Below are positions 10,701 through 17,648 of a DNA stretch of 64,000 nucleotides, in pieces; position 1 is the first letter of the stretch; each line of letters opens with the position of its first letter. The notes under the pieces were generated by a model. That model saw nothing but the letters and a program-made list of their open reading frames with translations. It was not told the DNA's origin and did no database searches. Both the position numbers and the translations under genes were made by a program. Source of the stretch: an uncultured Oscillospiraceae bacterium (GTDB lineage: Bacteria > Bacillota > Clostridia > Oscillospirales > Ruminococcaceae); contig CAKSIT010000012.1 of the NCBI GenBank assembly GCA_934462925.1, positions 24,756-88,755 on the forward strand. The letters are read 5' to 3'.

Positions 10701-13700
10701 AAATATCTTCCCGCAGACGAGTATTTATCGGGAAATGTTCGTGAAAAGCTCAGCATTGCAGATATGAAGGCGTTTATACACCCCGAATATGCAATCAATG
10801 TTGAAGCTCTGACCGCAGTTCAGCCGAAGCCGCTGCAAGCTCACGAAATAGACGTTCGTCTGGGCGCAACTTGGGTCGAGCCAACATATATCAAGCAGTT
10901 TATGTTCGAGCTTCTTCATACTCCGCTTTACAGTCGGCGTGACATTGATGTGGAATTTTCAAAATTCACGTCTGAATGGCATATAAAGGGTAAGAGCGAG
11001 GACAGGAATAACGTTATGGTCGATATGACCTATGGAACACCCAGAAAGAACGCTTACAGCATTTTTGAGGACACGTTGAACTTGCGGGACGTAAGGGTTT
11101 ATGACAGAGTTGAAAATCCTGACGGAACGTTCAAATCTGTACTCAACCAAAAGGAAACGACCCTCGCACAGCAGAAACAGGAAGCGATAAAGTCGGCTTT
11201 CAAGGACTGGATTTTCAAAGACCCGGAACGCCGTGAAACGCTCGTGAAGCTGTACAATGAAAAGTTCAACAGCACTCGTCCCCGTGAGTATGACGGCAGT
11301 CATCTCACTTTTTCGGGAATGTCACCCGAAATAGCACTGCGTGAACATCAGGTGAACGCAATAGCTCATACGATTTACGGCGGGAATACTCTCCTTGCTC
11401 ATCAGGTCGGCGCAGGCAAAACCTTTGAAATGGTCGCTTCGGCGATGGAAAGCAAAAGGCTCGGCTTATGCAATAAGTCGATGTTCGTAGTGCCGAATCA
11501 TCTGACAGAGCAAATGGGCGCAGAGTTCCTGCGTTTATACCCTGCCGCAAATATTCTTGTGGCGACCAAAAAAGACTTTGAAGCGAAGAATCGCAAACGT
11601 TTATGTGCCAAAATCGCTACTGGCGACTATGACGCAGTAATCATCGGACATTCTCAACTTGAAAAAATCCCGATTTCCCCAGAGCGTGAGGAGAGAATGA
11701 TTAAAAATCAAATCAACGAAATCGCCGAGGGAATAAAGGAACTAAAATCAAGCGGCAGCCGCAATGCAGATAATTTCAGCGTAAAGCAGCTCGAAAAGAC
11801 GAAGAAGTCGCTTGAAGCTCGTCTGAAAAAGCTCATAGAAAGTCCCAAGCGTGATAATGTAGTCACTTTTGAGCAGCTCGGCATTGACAAGCTCTACGTC
11901 GATGAAGCGCACTCGTTCAAGAACCTGTTCCTATACACAAAAATGCGCAACGTCGCAGGCATACAGCAGACCGAAGCGCAGAAATCCTCCGACCTGTACA
12001 TGAAATGCCAGTATCTTGACGAGATAACAGGCGGCAAGGGCGTTGTGTTTGCCACAGGAACGCCAGTTTCAAACAGCATGACGGAGCTTTACACCATGAT
12101 GAGATACTTGCAGTCCGATACGCTGAGCCGGCTCGGAATGCAGAATTTCGACTCATGGGCTTCCAATTTCGGCGAAGCGGTCACAGCAATCGAGCTTGCG
12201 CCGGAAGGTACGGGATACCGTGCGAAAACTCGTTTCTCCAAATTCTTTAATCTGCCGGAGCTTATGAACATATTCAAAGAAGCGGCTGATATAAAGACGG
12301 CAGATATGCTTAATCTCCCCGTTCCCGAAGCTAAATTCCACAACATAGTGGTTCAGCCGACGGATATGCAGCGGGAAATGGTATCGGCTCTTTCAGAAAG
12401 AGCAAAGCTGATACACAATAAAGCTGTAATGCCCGAAGAAGATAATATGCTCAAGGTCACGAACGACGGGCGTAAAATCGGACTAGACCAAAGACTTATA
12501 GACCCGCTGCTGCCGGACGACCCATGTTCTAAGGTCAACACTTGTATCAACAATGTGTTCGATATTTATACCGAACACAGCGACAAAAAGTCTGCGCAGC
12601 TTATTTTCTGCGACTTCTCGACCCCGAAGAACGATGGCTCGTTCAACCTCTATGATGATATTCGCAATAAACTCGTTGCTAAAGGTGTGCCGAAAAACGA
12701 AATTGCCTTTATTCACGAAGCGGATACCGAAGTGAAGAAAAAGGAGCTTTTCGCAAAGGTCCGTTCCGGGCAAGTTCGTGTGCTTCTCGGCTCGACTGCG
12801 AAGTGCGGCGCAGGAACGAATATTCAGGACAAGCTGATTGCGCTTCATCATCTTGACTGCCCGTGGCGACCGTCAGATTTGGAGCAGCGAGAGGGCAGAA
12901 TTATCCGACAAGGCAATGAAAATCCCTCGGTAGACGTTTACCGTTATGTAACCGAAGCCACGTTTGACGCATACCTTTACCAGACGATTGAGAACAAGCA
13001 GCGGTTCATCTCGCAAATCATGACCTCAAAATCGCCTGTGCGCTCGATGGAGGACGTGGACGAAGCTACGCTCTCTTATGCGGAGGTCAAAGCACTCTGC
13101 GCAGGAAATCCTCTCATTAAGGAGAAAATGGACTTAGATGTTGAGGTCACAAAGCTAAAGGTAGCAAAGTCGAATCACACAGCGCAGCAGTACAGTCTTG
13201 AGGACAGAGTTCTGAAAACTCTGCCGCAGAGCATTTCCCGTGTCGAACAGCGAATAGATGGCTTGCGTTCGGACTGTGAGCATTTCAAGGCACAACCGAT
13301 TGTGGTGGAGGGAATATCCCCCATGACGGTGTGCAACGCTATATACACCGACAAGGAAGCCGCAGGACAGGCTATCCTAAAGGCTTGCAAGAATGTAAAG
13401 GCAAACGCTGATTATGACCTCGGCACATACAAAGGCTTCAGCATGACGCTTTCATACGACAGCTTTGCGCAGGAGTACCATTTAGACCTACAGCGTGAAG
13501 CTACGCACAGATTATCTCTCAGCACTTCGGCGTTAGGTAACATTACCCGCATAGACAACGCTCTTGCAGGCATTGAAAACAGGCTGAACCAGAGCATAGA
13601 ACAGCTTGCAGGACTGAAAGAGCAGCTAGAAACCGCAAAGGGCGAGCTTGGGAAGCCGTTCCCTATGGAACAGGAACTTTCCGAAAAGAGCGCAAGACTT

Positions 13701-13916
13701 ACCGAGCTTGAGCTGCTGCTGAAAATCGACGATAACAGCGAACACGATGAACATGATTCGGGTGAACACGATGTCGAATCCGAAGTGGCCGAAAAGCCGG
13801 GCATAAATGCGAAGCCCTCTGTGATAAAGCAGATTTCAGCAATTAAAGCGGAACAAATTCCGCAAAGTGCTGCAAATCCTGCGCAGAAAAAACTTGAAAT
13901 ATCCGTTGACAAATAA
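4722..13916 (+). CDS. Giant SNF2-type helicase / N6-adenine methylase-like protein
   Basis: At 3064 residues this is the largest gene seen complete in the window. The N terminus (about 1-110) resembles the antirestriction-type domain that opens many element helicases. Residues 250-380 are a low-complexity hydrophilic linker that also encodes TnpV in another frame. Near residue 1548 a methylase SAM motif (EPAMGVGNFFG) is followed by an N6-adenine-type motif IV, NVPFG, near 1613. A SNF2-like motor follows: Walker A HQVGAGKT near 2226, DEAH near 2392, and QREGRIIRQG of motif VI near 2720. The tail has AKPSVIKQISAIKAEQ. Such proteins are common in Firmicute conjugative elements, where they probably protect or remodel transferred DNA. 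The methylase may be inactive, since motif IV is usually [DNS]PP[FYW]. The ATG follows GGAGGATAATAA. Confidence 0.85.
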   Translation: MTKLEQYYKLSREKSQLLWQDKDYYLSFLRTAGQLYKYEFHDQLLIHAQNPAATACAEYDFWNDESKMNRYIKRGSKGIALIDQSGAHHRLRYVYDVSQTGRRDERSKDPYLWEVNENNRQTVIDVLGSTAEHLDTAIMEKAHELAEDYADYYSNALTNSDVSDNTFLEELDELNTRTDFSELLENSLAYVLLSRCGYEPDLYFDEYDFAKLYEFNSIGAMSVLGTAVSDITETALRSIERVIKAERSIENERSITQNNNRERNQLHSGRENADISSRPVPAGRTGTADRQIRSNAAELSSGEPQSDVSGNVPVGNAVSSLDGDRGNSAETAEHNAPRNEEVGRSDGGAESRRPNEVGGFDEQHTAVSGRDNHERADIQQLNSEQAVPNGAAFTVSEDTVLGIINHYDEMNVMKQETLEFFLDHDDNDRRAEFVKAAYGHRAVEFELDGKPVGYKKLGDGLEIWENTAENSVILSWDTVQELTASLIDRHEFIEAPEYIDLEPDIETADVQTEPKQLSLFGDMDELDVSETAMPTRTAAAAVTYDMIDDFLRTGSKKNKSLERIVAEFQKEKSVPDRADFLRREFGTNGNGLNHVSADGTEEAKVSVWHNDNGITVGIGDRAVNGTSVSVSWAQAAERISELLQNGDYCSQDVIDRAFPNEIKELSEKLWYLRGDIEGEYFIPKDFFTGGFETSTQKIAEALRGEKPVQEFIDGMTDLIERTKADSSVLRFHIHNLPAILQSLKDLQLNRTDYTAKDGFSFSPSVFITEDEKDFALCHSTFMTKSDISDYFAQPHTDKEKANFLKDKYGIGGGSVDGGFINYDYKGLVYLKGSFEKGIRAAINWNEAVRRITRLIDEGKYITRDEIDRQIAYAKKVVADPENHFEADVEFSERFLRSHGAMPQKTVTITCNWSESSAFEDGKEYTVAEFDRIMAQADKEKQDGRRAGLEKYGSDEAWREQDIDGYYNYLGYDKTSFTVNLPNGDSITERQDIGDGFGGVIDYFHAFDSLQQYAPLLEIQRGLDNAISARDELEQTHRETEREREMPDRTPALAEIDGDRAVGMMTYADFKVYTEDNELITDTSYIIDHGEQSFWAAAEDVEVFAKREEIALKMDDISSAYEFTPQEYGEPYHLDLMRFAQTEYDWDSFNSNRNVYENVMAALDESNFEVLQVYLNEVMNVEGDTEFADMASEVKELLAEYKEKYSALTEKEQVTAAEEKTYSEITRDMYRMDNVDVFVIPNKGSIAKVEIEATDELLARLADHGLVPLPNTDNIRILFNTDGENWNKIALPDKWGNMYNNIDIADILTPSELSTAYEVARLVISGEYLEQTENSPLANEEPHIEDRQYQLQVGDKIEFDDGLFEVTEIADSVDDVKYQLRDLNSIYPIFRVVYETELYEKGFSLAVEKPLPEPVRSAPNIANVPEISAEKHDFVITDDNLGVGGAKTKFKNNAAAIRLLNELESENRLATPEEQEVLSKYVGWGGLPQAFDENNDSWAAEFMELYTLLSSEEYESARASTLNAHYTSPTVINAIYEGLSNMGFKGGNVLEPAMGVGNFFGVMPEGMRSSKLYGVELDEISGRIAKQLYQTAKIQVTGFEKTAYPDNFFDVAIGNVPFGQYKLSEKRYDKLNLPIHDHFFAKSLDKVRAGGVVAFVTSKGTLDKANPQFRRYLAQRAELVGAIRLPNTAFKDNAGTEVTSDIIFLQKRDKMVDIEPDWVQLGATADGVPVNKYFEQHPEMVLGEMKQGVEFSLYGNAEETACVPMDGADLKEQLKAAIKNIQGVIPELEVPDLEEGQAAESIPADPNVQNYSYAVVDDNIYYRENSLMFLQTLPKATSDRIKGMCELRDCVRTLIDYQLNEYSDFEIREQQARLNSLYEDFSGKYGLINSPTNEKAFRDDNSYHLLSSLEILDEDGKLQRKADMFTKRTIKQRTQVTSVDTASEALTVSIGEKAAVDMPFMQQLTGKTEEQLYNDLKGAIFLNPMYTDESSSVPKYLPADEYLSGNVREKLSIADMKAFIHPEYAINVEALTAVQPKPLQAHEIDVRLGATWVEPTYIKQFMFELLHTPLYSRRDIDVEFSKFTSEWHIKGKSEDRNNVMVDMTYGTPRKNAYSIFEDTLNLRDVRVYDRVENPDGTFKSVLNQKETTLAQQKQEAIKSAFKDWIFKDPERRETLVKLYNEKFNSTRPREYDGSHLTFSGMSPEIALREHQVNAIAHTIYGGNTLLAHQVGAGKTFEMVASAMESKRLGLCNKSMFVVPNHLTEQMGAEFLRLYPAANILVATKKDFEAKNRKRLCAKIATGDYDAVIIGHSQLEKIPISPEREERMIKNQINEIAEGIKELKSSGSRNADNFSVKQLEKTKKSLEARLKKLIESPKRDNVVTFEQLGIDKLYVDEAHSFKNLFLYTKMRNVAGIQQTEAQKSSDLYMKCQYLDEITGGKGVVFATGTPVSNSMTELYTMMRYLQSDTLSRLGMQNFDSWASNFGEAVTAIELAPEGTGYRAKTRFSKFFNLPELMNIFKEAADIKTADMLNLPVPEAKFHNIVVQPTDMQREMVSALSERAKLIHNKAVMPEEDNMLKVTNDGRKIGLDQRLIDPLLPDDPCSKVNTCINNVFDIYTEHSDKKSAQLIFCDFSTPKNDGSFNLYDDIRNKLVAKGVPKNEIAFIHEADTEVKKKELFAKVRSGQVRVLLGSTAKCGAGTNIQDKLIALHHLDCPWRPSDLEQREGRIIRQGNENPSVDVYRYVTEATFDAYLYQTIENKQRFISQIMTSKSPVRSMEDVDEATLSYAEVKALCAGNPLIKEKMDLDVEVTKLKVAKSNHTAQQYSLEDRVLKTLPQSISRVEQRIDGLRSDCEHFKAQPIVVEGISPMTVCNAIYTDKEAAGQAILKACKNVKANADYDLGTYKGFSMTLSYDSFAQEYHLDLQREATHRLSLSTSALGNITRIDNALAGIENRLNQSIEQLAGLKEQLETAKGELGKPFPMEQELSEKSARLTELELLLKIDDNSEHDEHDSGEHDVESEVAEKPGINAKPSVIKQISAIKAEQIPQSAANPAQKKLEISVDK
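5473..5865 (+). CDS. tnpV: TnpV-like protein, nested in another frame of the giant gene
   Basis: A 130-residue frame lies wholly inside the giant helicase gene but is read in a different frame. It has its own strong ribosome-binding site (AAAGGAG, eight bases before the ATG). The product matches my recollection of TnpV proteins: KTITENGISYTL, then YLPDL, PIGRYGQMR-x-x-YLRE, and a helical C terminus with DQMKWVGLMNSI and ELIFNN. TnpV is an accessory protein of Tn4451-type elements whose function is poorly known. The overlapped part of the host gene encodes a Ser/Arg/Asn/Glu-rich linker, as expected where one frame is constrained by the other. Confidence 0.7.
   Translation: MNEALPKTITENGISYTLDERTQTYLPDLFLPEEQEQPIGRYGQMRLNYLRENRSPMYQAMCLSGTLYPHLMEIEETAQKRLNTMLPEMKKSAGATEELKAADQMKWVGLMNSIQQSADEIIMNELIFNN
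8719..8734. repeat. Palindrome copy 2 (ATTCGCCATTGGCGAA), inside coding sequence
   Basis: This copy lies within the giant helicase gene, where it encodes NSPLANE in a linker between domains. Placement inside a gene argues that the site has a role other than, or beyond, forming an mRNA leader hairpin. Confidence 0.75.
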
Positions 13917-13976
13917 TGTAATCTATAATATAATTCATAGTGTCATTATGATATGATGTTTCTAGGATTTCCTCAC

Positions 13977-14020
13977 AAAATCTCCCTCTTGGAGCGTTGC
14001 TTCAGGAGGGAGATTTTTTT
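13977..14020 (+). terminator. Rho-independent terminator after giant gene
   Basis: AAATCTCCCTC pairs with GAGGGAGATTT and is followed by a run of T. It closes the plus-strand operon that begins at 3637. Confidence 0.85.
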
Positions 14021-14070
14021 GTTGGCTGACAAACTACTCTGTTTTTTTACAGGAAAATAGTGAAAAGGTA

Positions 14071-14099
14071 TTGTAAATTTAATCGAAAAGGAGTATAAT
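14071..14099 (+). promoter_or_regulatory. SigmaA promoter of the AbiE-like pair
   Basis: TTGTAA, 17-base spacer, TATAAT, located 46 bases before the start of the AbiEi-like gene. Confidence 0.65.
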
Positions 14100-14144
14100 A
14101 TAATGTAAAGAATGCTATTGTTTTTTATTGATAGGAGGGGTATT

Positions 14145-14582
14145 ATGCGCACAAAGACGAGTGATGAGTATATTTCTAATCGGGCATGGCTTCGAGATGT
14201 AGTAGCAGGTCAGCCGATGATTCTTCGTGGCGTGTCTGCATTAGAGTACCTTGAATATATTGACGGCTACTTTGGAGAAGATGAAATATATGTATATGCG
14301 GAAAATGAAGGCACATATGAAAACATACATTATAAAATAATTGACAATGCAGCACATATTGAGTACAAGAAACTTGGAAACGTTCTTTGTTCGACTTTTA
14401 ACCAAGCTATAAACGATACACTAAACGACCAGTTCTCAGATGACCAAGTTATTTGTGAAGCGTTAAGCAACTACTTTTATTCCAACAACGAAAGTTTTGA
14501 TGAACTGCTGATAAGCAAGGATAATTTTGAGCGGTTCAACACCCTAGTTACTTCGGCAGTTTCGTTTTACAGTGGAGGGTAA
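14145..14582 (+). CDS. AbiEi-like antitoxin candidate of a type IV system
   Basis: A 145-residue protein beginning at the ATG after AGGAGGGG. An upstream in-frame start at 14112 lacks such a site. The N terminus (DEYISNRAWLRDVVAGQP, then ILRGVSALEYLEYIDGY) matches the pattern of abortive-infection AbiEi-like proteins, where the first gene is the antitoxin and regulator. The next gene, one base after the stop, is an AbiEii-like nucleotidyltransferase, the usual partner. It is read from its own promoter and set apart from the upstream operon by a terminator. Because the partner gene is interrupted, the pair may no longer work as a toxin-antitoxin or phage-defence module. Confidence 0.6.
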   Translation: MRTKTSDEYISNRAWLRDVVAGQPMILRGVSALEYLEYIDGYFGEDEIYVYAENEGTYENIHYKIIDNAAHIEYKKLGNVLCSTFNQAINDTLNDQFSDDQVICEALSNYFYSNNESFDELLISKDNFERFNTLVTSAVSFYSGG

Positions 14583-14583
14583 A

Positions 14584-15486
14584 ATGACAGAAAAAGAAAA
14601 GTTGATGTATGATATTATTTCCAAAATTTCCGACATGGACGTCCCCATTGTATTCAAAGGAGCTTTAATTACCAAACTGATACTGGACGAACATGGCTAC
14701 AAGGAAATTCAAAGAATGACTAAAGATATAGATGCTAACTGGATAGGTTCCCCGCCATCTATGTCGTATTTAAGAAATACCATTAGTGAAGCCCTCGGTG
14801 AATTAAATGAGAAATTCGATGTTGAAGAAAGCAGAGAATATGGACAAGGCAGGTCAGCAGGTCTTGCCATTCGTGATAAGTTGACAGGCGATAAAGTTAT
14901 TTCTATGGATATTGACATCAAGTCATCATCTGGAGCAAGAGCATATTATTATGGCGAAGCTAGTATTAAAGGCGTTTTAGCAAATGATATTCTTGCAGAT
15001 AAAATCAGTACTATGTCAAGTGATGCTGTATTTAAGCACCGTGCAAAAGACATGGTTGACGTGTATGCTTTAACGCATTGTGTTAAAGTAGATGTAAAAT
15101 AGATTTTTGATACCTGCGCTAGAACAGGCAGAAATATTCAATCGTTTGATAGCTTTTTCAATAGAAAAGCTGATGTTGAACACGCATACAACAAGTTGAA
15201 AGGAATAGAGGGAAAACCGCCATTTGCCACGGTTTACAGCTATTTGAGTAATTTTGTAGTTCCTTTCGCCAAAAGAGAGATTAAATCATGTATATGGAAT
15301 CCGCAAAAGAAAAGTTGGGATTCTGATGAACCCCAACGGATACGTTTACAGGATAATTCTGTTCCACAGGAAAAACGCTCCTCTGTTCTGGCAGACCTAA
15401 AGACCATAAAGGCAGAACAGGCGCAGGACAAGCCCGACCGCTCTCATCAGCGCAGCAAGACCAAATCGAATAACATAGAATTGTAA
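14584..15486 (+). pseudogene. AbiEii/AbiGii-type nucleotidyltransferase, interrupted by an amber codon
   Basis: The start follows GTGGAGGG. Residues 1-172 carry the AbiEii fold: VFKGALITKLIL, then RMTKDIDANWIG with the nucleotidyltransferase acidic residues, and ADKISTMSSDAVFKHRAKDMVDVY. A TAG at 15100-15102 ends the frame. The same frame then stays open for another 127 residues to 15486, with FDTCARTGRNIQSFDSFF and a C terminus holding KRSSVLADLKTIKAEQ. The full length of about 300 residues fits the family, and the tail is the element's shared tail, so this is one gene split by a point change rather than two genes. Readthrough is possible but not shown by the sequence. AbiEii proteins act as toxins, so a disabled copy would be tolerated. 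Confidence 0.7.
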
Positions 15487-15518
15487 ACAGCCCTGCCAGT
15501 AAGCAAGGCTGTTTCGCT

Positions 15519-15872
15519 TTATGTATCCACACAGAAATTACTCTTGACGTCGTTTTCCTTTACAATTTTATCGAGAAAGACCGCCAGAAGCTCTGGGGAA
15601 ATGTCTATCGGAATTTCTGCTGTAAAACCATTGCCTTTGAGTTTAATAACATTGAGCTGCGGTTCTTTCGGTTCTAACCCGCATAACCAGTCCATTGACA
15701 CATCGTATTTTGTCGCTATGCTTATAAGTGCAGCGACAGTCGGCTGCATTCTATCAGTTTCGTATGCCGATAGAGTGGTCTGTGGTATATTCAGCTCCAA
15801 GCCGAACTTCTTCTGACTGCACCCTGCGTTCTTGCGTATTATTTGAATACGCTCTCCAAACTGTGTTTTCAT
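15519..15872 (-). CDS. XRE-family helix-turn-helix regulator
   Basis: A 117-residue regulator. Residues 5-62 form a Cro/CI-type HTH (RIQIIRKNAGCSQKKFG, then IPQTTLSAYETDRMQP), and the C-terminal half is a short unclassified domain. I place the start at the ATG one base after the stop of the upstream gene, which implies coupling; a TTG nine bases earlier is the alternative. It sits at the distal end of the long minus-strand maintenance operon. A role in repressing transfer or excision genes would be typical for element XRE proteins, but no target is visible. Confidence 0.8.
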   Translation of the reverse strand: MKTQFGERIQIIRKNAGCSQKKFGLELNIPQTTLSAYETDRMQPTVAALISIATKYDVSMDWLCGLEPKEPQLNVIKLKGNGFTAEIPIDISPELLAVFLDKIVKENDVKSNFCVDT

Positions 15873-15873
15873 A

Positions 15874-16440
15874 TTAGTCAATCAAGCCTTCTGCGTCGTA
15901 AATTGATACGGCTTCCTGACAGGTTTTAACCTCACACATGGTTACTATACCGTCCTTCATAATGTCTTTCGTAGGCTGTGCAAACATCCTGTCGTAGTAG
16001 CAGAAGAAACCTATACATCTTATGTTAACGTCCTTTTTGTGCCAACAACAATCATCTAAATCATCTTTGTTTACAAAATTTGCAATGAGCAGTTCTTTGT
16101 CCCAATAAGGGATTTCGTAAAGATAAGTGTTTTCTATAGGAAAACCGTCCACAATCGCTTTCCTAATTACCGAAAGCAGACATTTCATTACCTGTAAATT
16201 ATAGTCGGCGTACATATCCCACAATGAACAAGTGTCCACTTTAATAGTTTTATTATTATCTTCATTATCCGCGCGATACGGGTCGTGATGAATTTTTTTG
16301 GCTATTTCAACTGCTTTGCGGTCAAGTTTATTTTTCTTTCGGAAAACTCTCATTTTCTTTTTTTGCAATTGTTTTGCACTAACTATGCCCCAATATTTTT
16401 TTTGGAGTTTCTTTGTTTTACGTTTATTTCTTCTGCTCAT
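15874..16440 (-). CDS. Hypothetical protein with very basic N terminus
   Basis: A 188-residue protein. The first 45 residues are strongly basic (RRNKRKTKKLQKKYW and further Lys/Arg runs), suggesting nucleic-acid contact. The rest has several Cys and His residues (DDCCWHKKDVNIRC, then FFCYYDR) but no motif I recognise. It is followed by the XRE gene with one base between stop and start. The codon use is AT-rich, as elsewhere in the element. Function unknown. Confidence 0.55.
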   Translation of the reverse strand: MSRRNKRKTKKLQKKYWGIVSAKQLQKKKMRVFRKKNKLDRKAVEIAKKIHHDPYRADNEDNNKTIKVDTCSLWDMYADYNLQVMKCLLSVIRKAIVDGFPIENTYLYEIPYWDKELLIANFVNKDDLDDCCWHKKDVNIRCIGFFCYYDRMFAQPTKDIMKDGIVTMCEVKTCQEAVSIYDAEGLID

Positions 16441-16488
16441 CAGGTCTGGTTCTCCTTATCATATTAGACAATAATTGATACAGCTGCT

Positions 16489-16504
16489 AGCAAGCAAGCA
16501 AGCA
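16489..16504. repeat. AGCA tetranucleotide microsatellite
   Basis: Four perfect AGCA units in the intergenic space between two minus-strand genes. Slippage here would not change a reading frame. Confidence 0.8.
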
Positions 16505-16520
16505 AGGCTGTTTTGGTTGT

Positions 16521-16754
16521 TCAGACCAAATCGGGAGCTGCCGAATAAAGCTGACAGCCAGCGGTAATTGTGCATTTTGACAACACAATGATTTTAGCAA
16601 TATTCATATCAATTTCAGGATTGTTGCTATCTGCGTATATTTTGGCGTTTTTCTTTTCTCTCGATAATAAAATGTTGTTTCCGTCAAAACCACAAAAGTA
16701 ACTGCCGTCATTGAGTGTTCTTATAACACATCTTGTATCAGTTTTGTTTTCCAT
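16521..16754 (-). CDS. Small hypothetical protein
   Basis: A 77-residue protein read from the ATG after GGAGGTATGGT. Longer in-frame starts upstream lack a ribosome-binding site and would overlap ssb. It is probably beta-rich (CVIRTLNDGSYFCGFDGNN, then NILLSREKKNAKIY) with two C-terminal Cys residues. It lies just downstream of ssb and is probably co-transcribed. No family is recognised. Confidence 0.5.
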   Translation of the reverse strand: MENKTDTRCVIRTLNDGSYFCGFDGNNILLSREKKNAKIYADSNNPEIDMNIAKIIVLSKCTITAGCQLYSAAPDLV

Positions 16755-16770
16755 ACCATACCTCCATACA

Positions 16771-17220
16771 TCAGAACGGGTAATCATCGTCGTCTGCACT
16801 CATTCTGTTAAGGTCATTAACGAGGTCGGCATAATTCTCAGACTCGGCGAGAGAGGAGTGAGGAGCTTCTGTGTTTTCTGAATCAGTGCTGTCCTTATCA
16901 GTAGTCTTGTTTCCAGTAAAGTAAATGTGTTCGGCAGCGATTTCTGTCGCTATACGCTGATTCCCTTTCTTATCCGTGTATTTCCTTGTGCGGAGCTTTC
17001 CGTCAAGTGCAGCGAGCTGTCCTTTTTGGAAGTGGGTTGAAATGAACTCCGCAAATTTGTTCCACGCAATGACATTGAAGAAGTCTGTTGCGTATTCACC
17101 GTTCTCGTCCTTAAAGTCACGAGAAACTGCAAGAGTAAAGCGGCATACGGTGTAGTTTTCACCTGTGAATACTTCGGGGTCTGCCACAAAACGCCCCATA
17201 AGCTGTACATTATTAAGCAT
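16771..17220 (-). CDS. ssb: Single-stranded DNA-binding protein
   Basis: A 149-residue SSB. Residues 1-105 are the OB fold (NNVQLMGRFVADPEV at the start, FFNVIAWNKFAEF and the basic strand LRTRKYTDKKGNQR). A flexible acidic linker and the protein-interaction tip DDDDYPF follow. The tip ends in PF as in bacterial SSBs, so it should recruit replication and repair partners. Element-borne SSBs coat the single strand during conjugative entry and blunt the SOS response. The ATG follows AGAAAGGACATTAT. Its 80-base leader is nearly identical to that of the gene at 17649, showing a local duplication. The first mini-CRISPR array lies just upstream. Confidence 0.92.
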   Translation of the reverse strand: MLNNVQLMGRFVADPEVFTGENYTVCRFTLAVSRDFKDENGEYATDFFNVIAWNKFAEFISTHFQKGQLAALDGKLRTRKYTDKKGNQRIATEIAAEHIYFTGNKTTDKDSTDSENTEAPHSSLAESENYADLVNDLNRMSADDDDYPF

Positions 17221-17225
17221 ATAAT

Positions 17226-17308
17226 GTCCTTTCTGACGGTTAAAGGCTTGCCCGTCTGCCTTATTTAATTCGCCATTGGCGAATTATTTCAATGTCTAAA
17301 TCAAGGTA
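17226..17308 (-). repeat. Duplicated leader segment, copy at ssb
   Basis: About 83 bases covering the ribosome-binding site and the 17-bp palindrome are repeated at 18189-18271 with two differences that I can see. The duplication places an identical leader before ssb and before the gene at 17649. Confidence 0.75.
17268..17284. repeat. 17-bp palindrome, copy 3
   Basis: Perfect copy of the dispersed palindrome in the ssb leader. Confidence 0.8.
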
Positions 17309-17332
17309 AACCGCAATGTTCCAATAATCGCA

Positions 17333-17501
17333 GTTTTCATTCTGTGCAAAACTGTAGAGGTCTAAAACTGATTGGATTTTTTCTATTGCTGGACTCTGTG
17401 CTTTCGTCATGTGCAAAACTGTAGAGGTCTAAAACATAGTTTAAATCAATCCTTTCTGTCAGCTCGCTTTCGTCATGTGCAAAACTGTAGAGTTCTAAAA
17501 C
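17333..17501 (-). CRISPR. Mini-CRISPR array 1 (three repeats, two spacers)
   Basis: The 36-base repeats lie at 17333-17368, 17400-17435 and 17466-17501, with spacers of 31 and 30 bases. Read on the minus strand, the consensus begins GTTTTAGACCTCTACAG and ends CACATGACGAAAGC. The repeat next to the structured RNA has one change near its 5' end (GAC to GAA). The far repeat has four changes in its 3' half, as expected of a leader-distal terminal repeat. I assign the minus strand because the adjacent RNA element and cas12f lie on it. An array this short with no cas1/cas2 suggests fixed guides rather than active spacer uptake. I saw no match of these spacers elsewhere in the window by eye. Confidence 0.8.
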
Positions 17502-17635
17502 CCCAAACCACATAACAACACATAACGTCCGTGCGGATTTTCATGCACGGAGCTTATACCTTCCCGTGAGTAAAGCCTACGTCGCAAGCGACGGTTTACG
17601 GCTACTATCACGGTCTTAGGCTGCAAAGTCAGCCC
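17502..17635 (-). ncRNA. Cas12f tracrRNA-like element, copy 1
   Basis: About 134 bases, nearly identical in three places, each ending exactly at a CRISPR repeat. Minus-strand folding gives a GGCTG/CAGCC hairpin, a CGTCG-CTTG-CGACG hairpin enclosed by a long pairing, and CCGTGC/GCACGG joined to the array by an A/T-rich segment. The CTCCGTGCA...CCGCACGGACG part is almost the same as in the guide RNA of AsCas12f1 as I recall it. The next bases, CGTTATGTGT, can pair with ACACATGACG at the 3' end of the commonest repeat variant, an antirepeat in the expected place. It begins just after the stop of the gene at 17649. Confidence 0.7.
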
Positions 17636-17648
17636 TTATATACGGTTA

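Noticed and set aside
15196..15486. Separate small gene after the AbiEii-like frame
   Set aside because: It is in the same frame as the toxin after a single TAG, lacks a ribosome-binding site, and completes the toxin's expected length.
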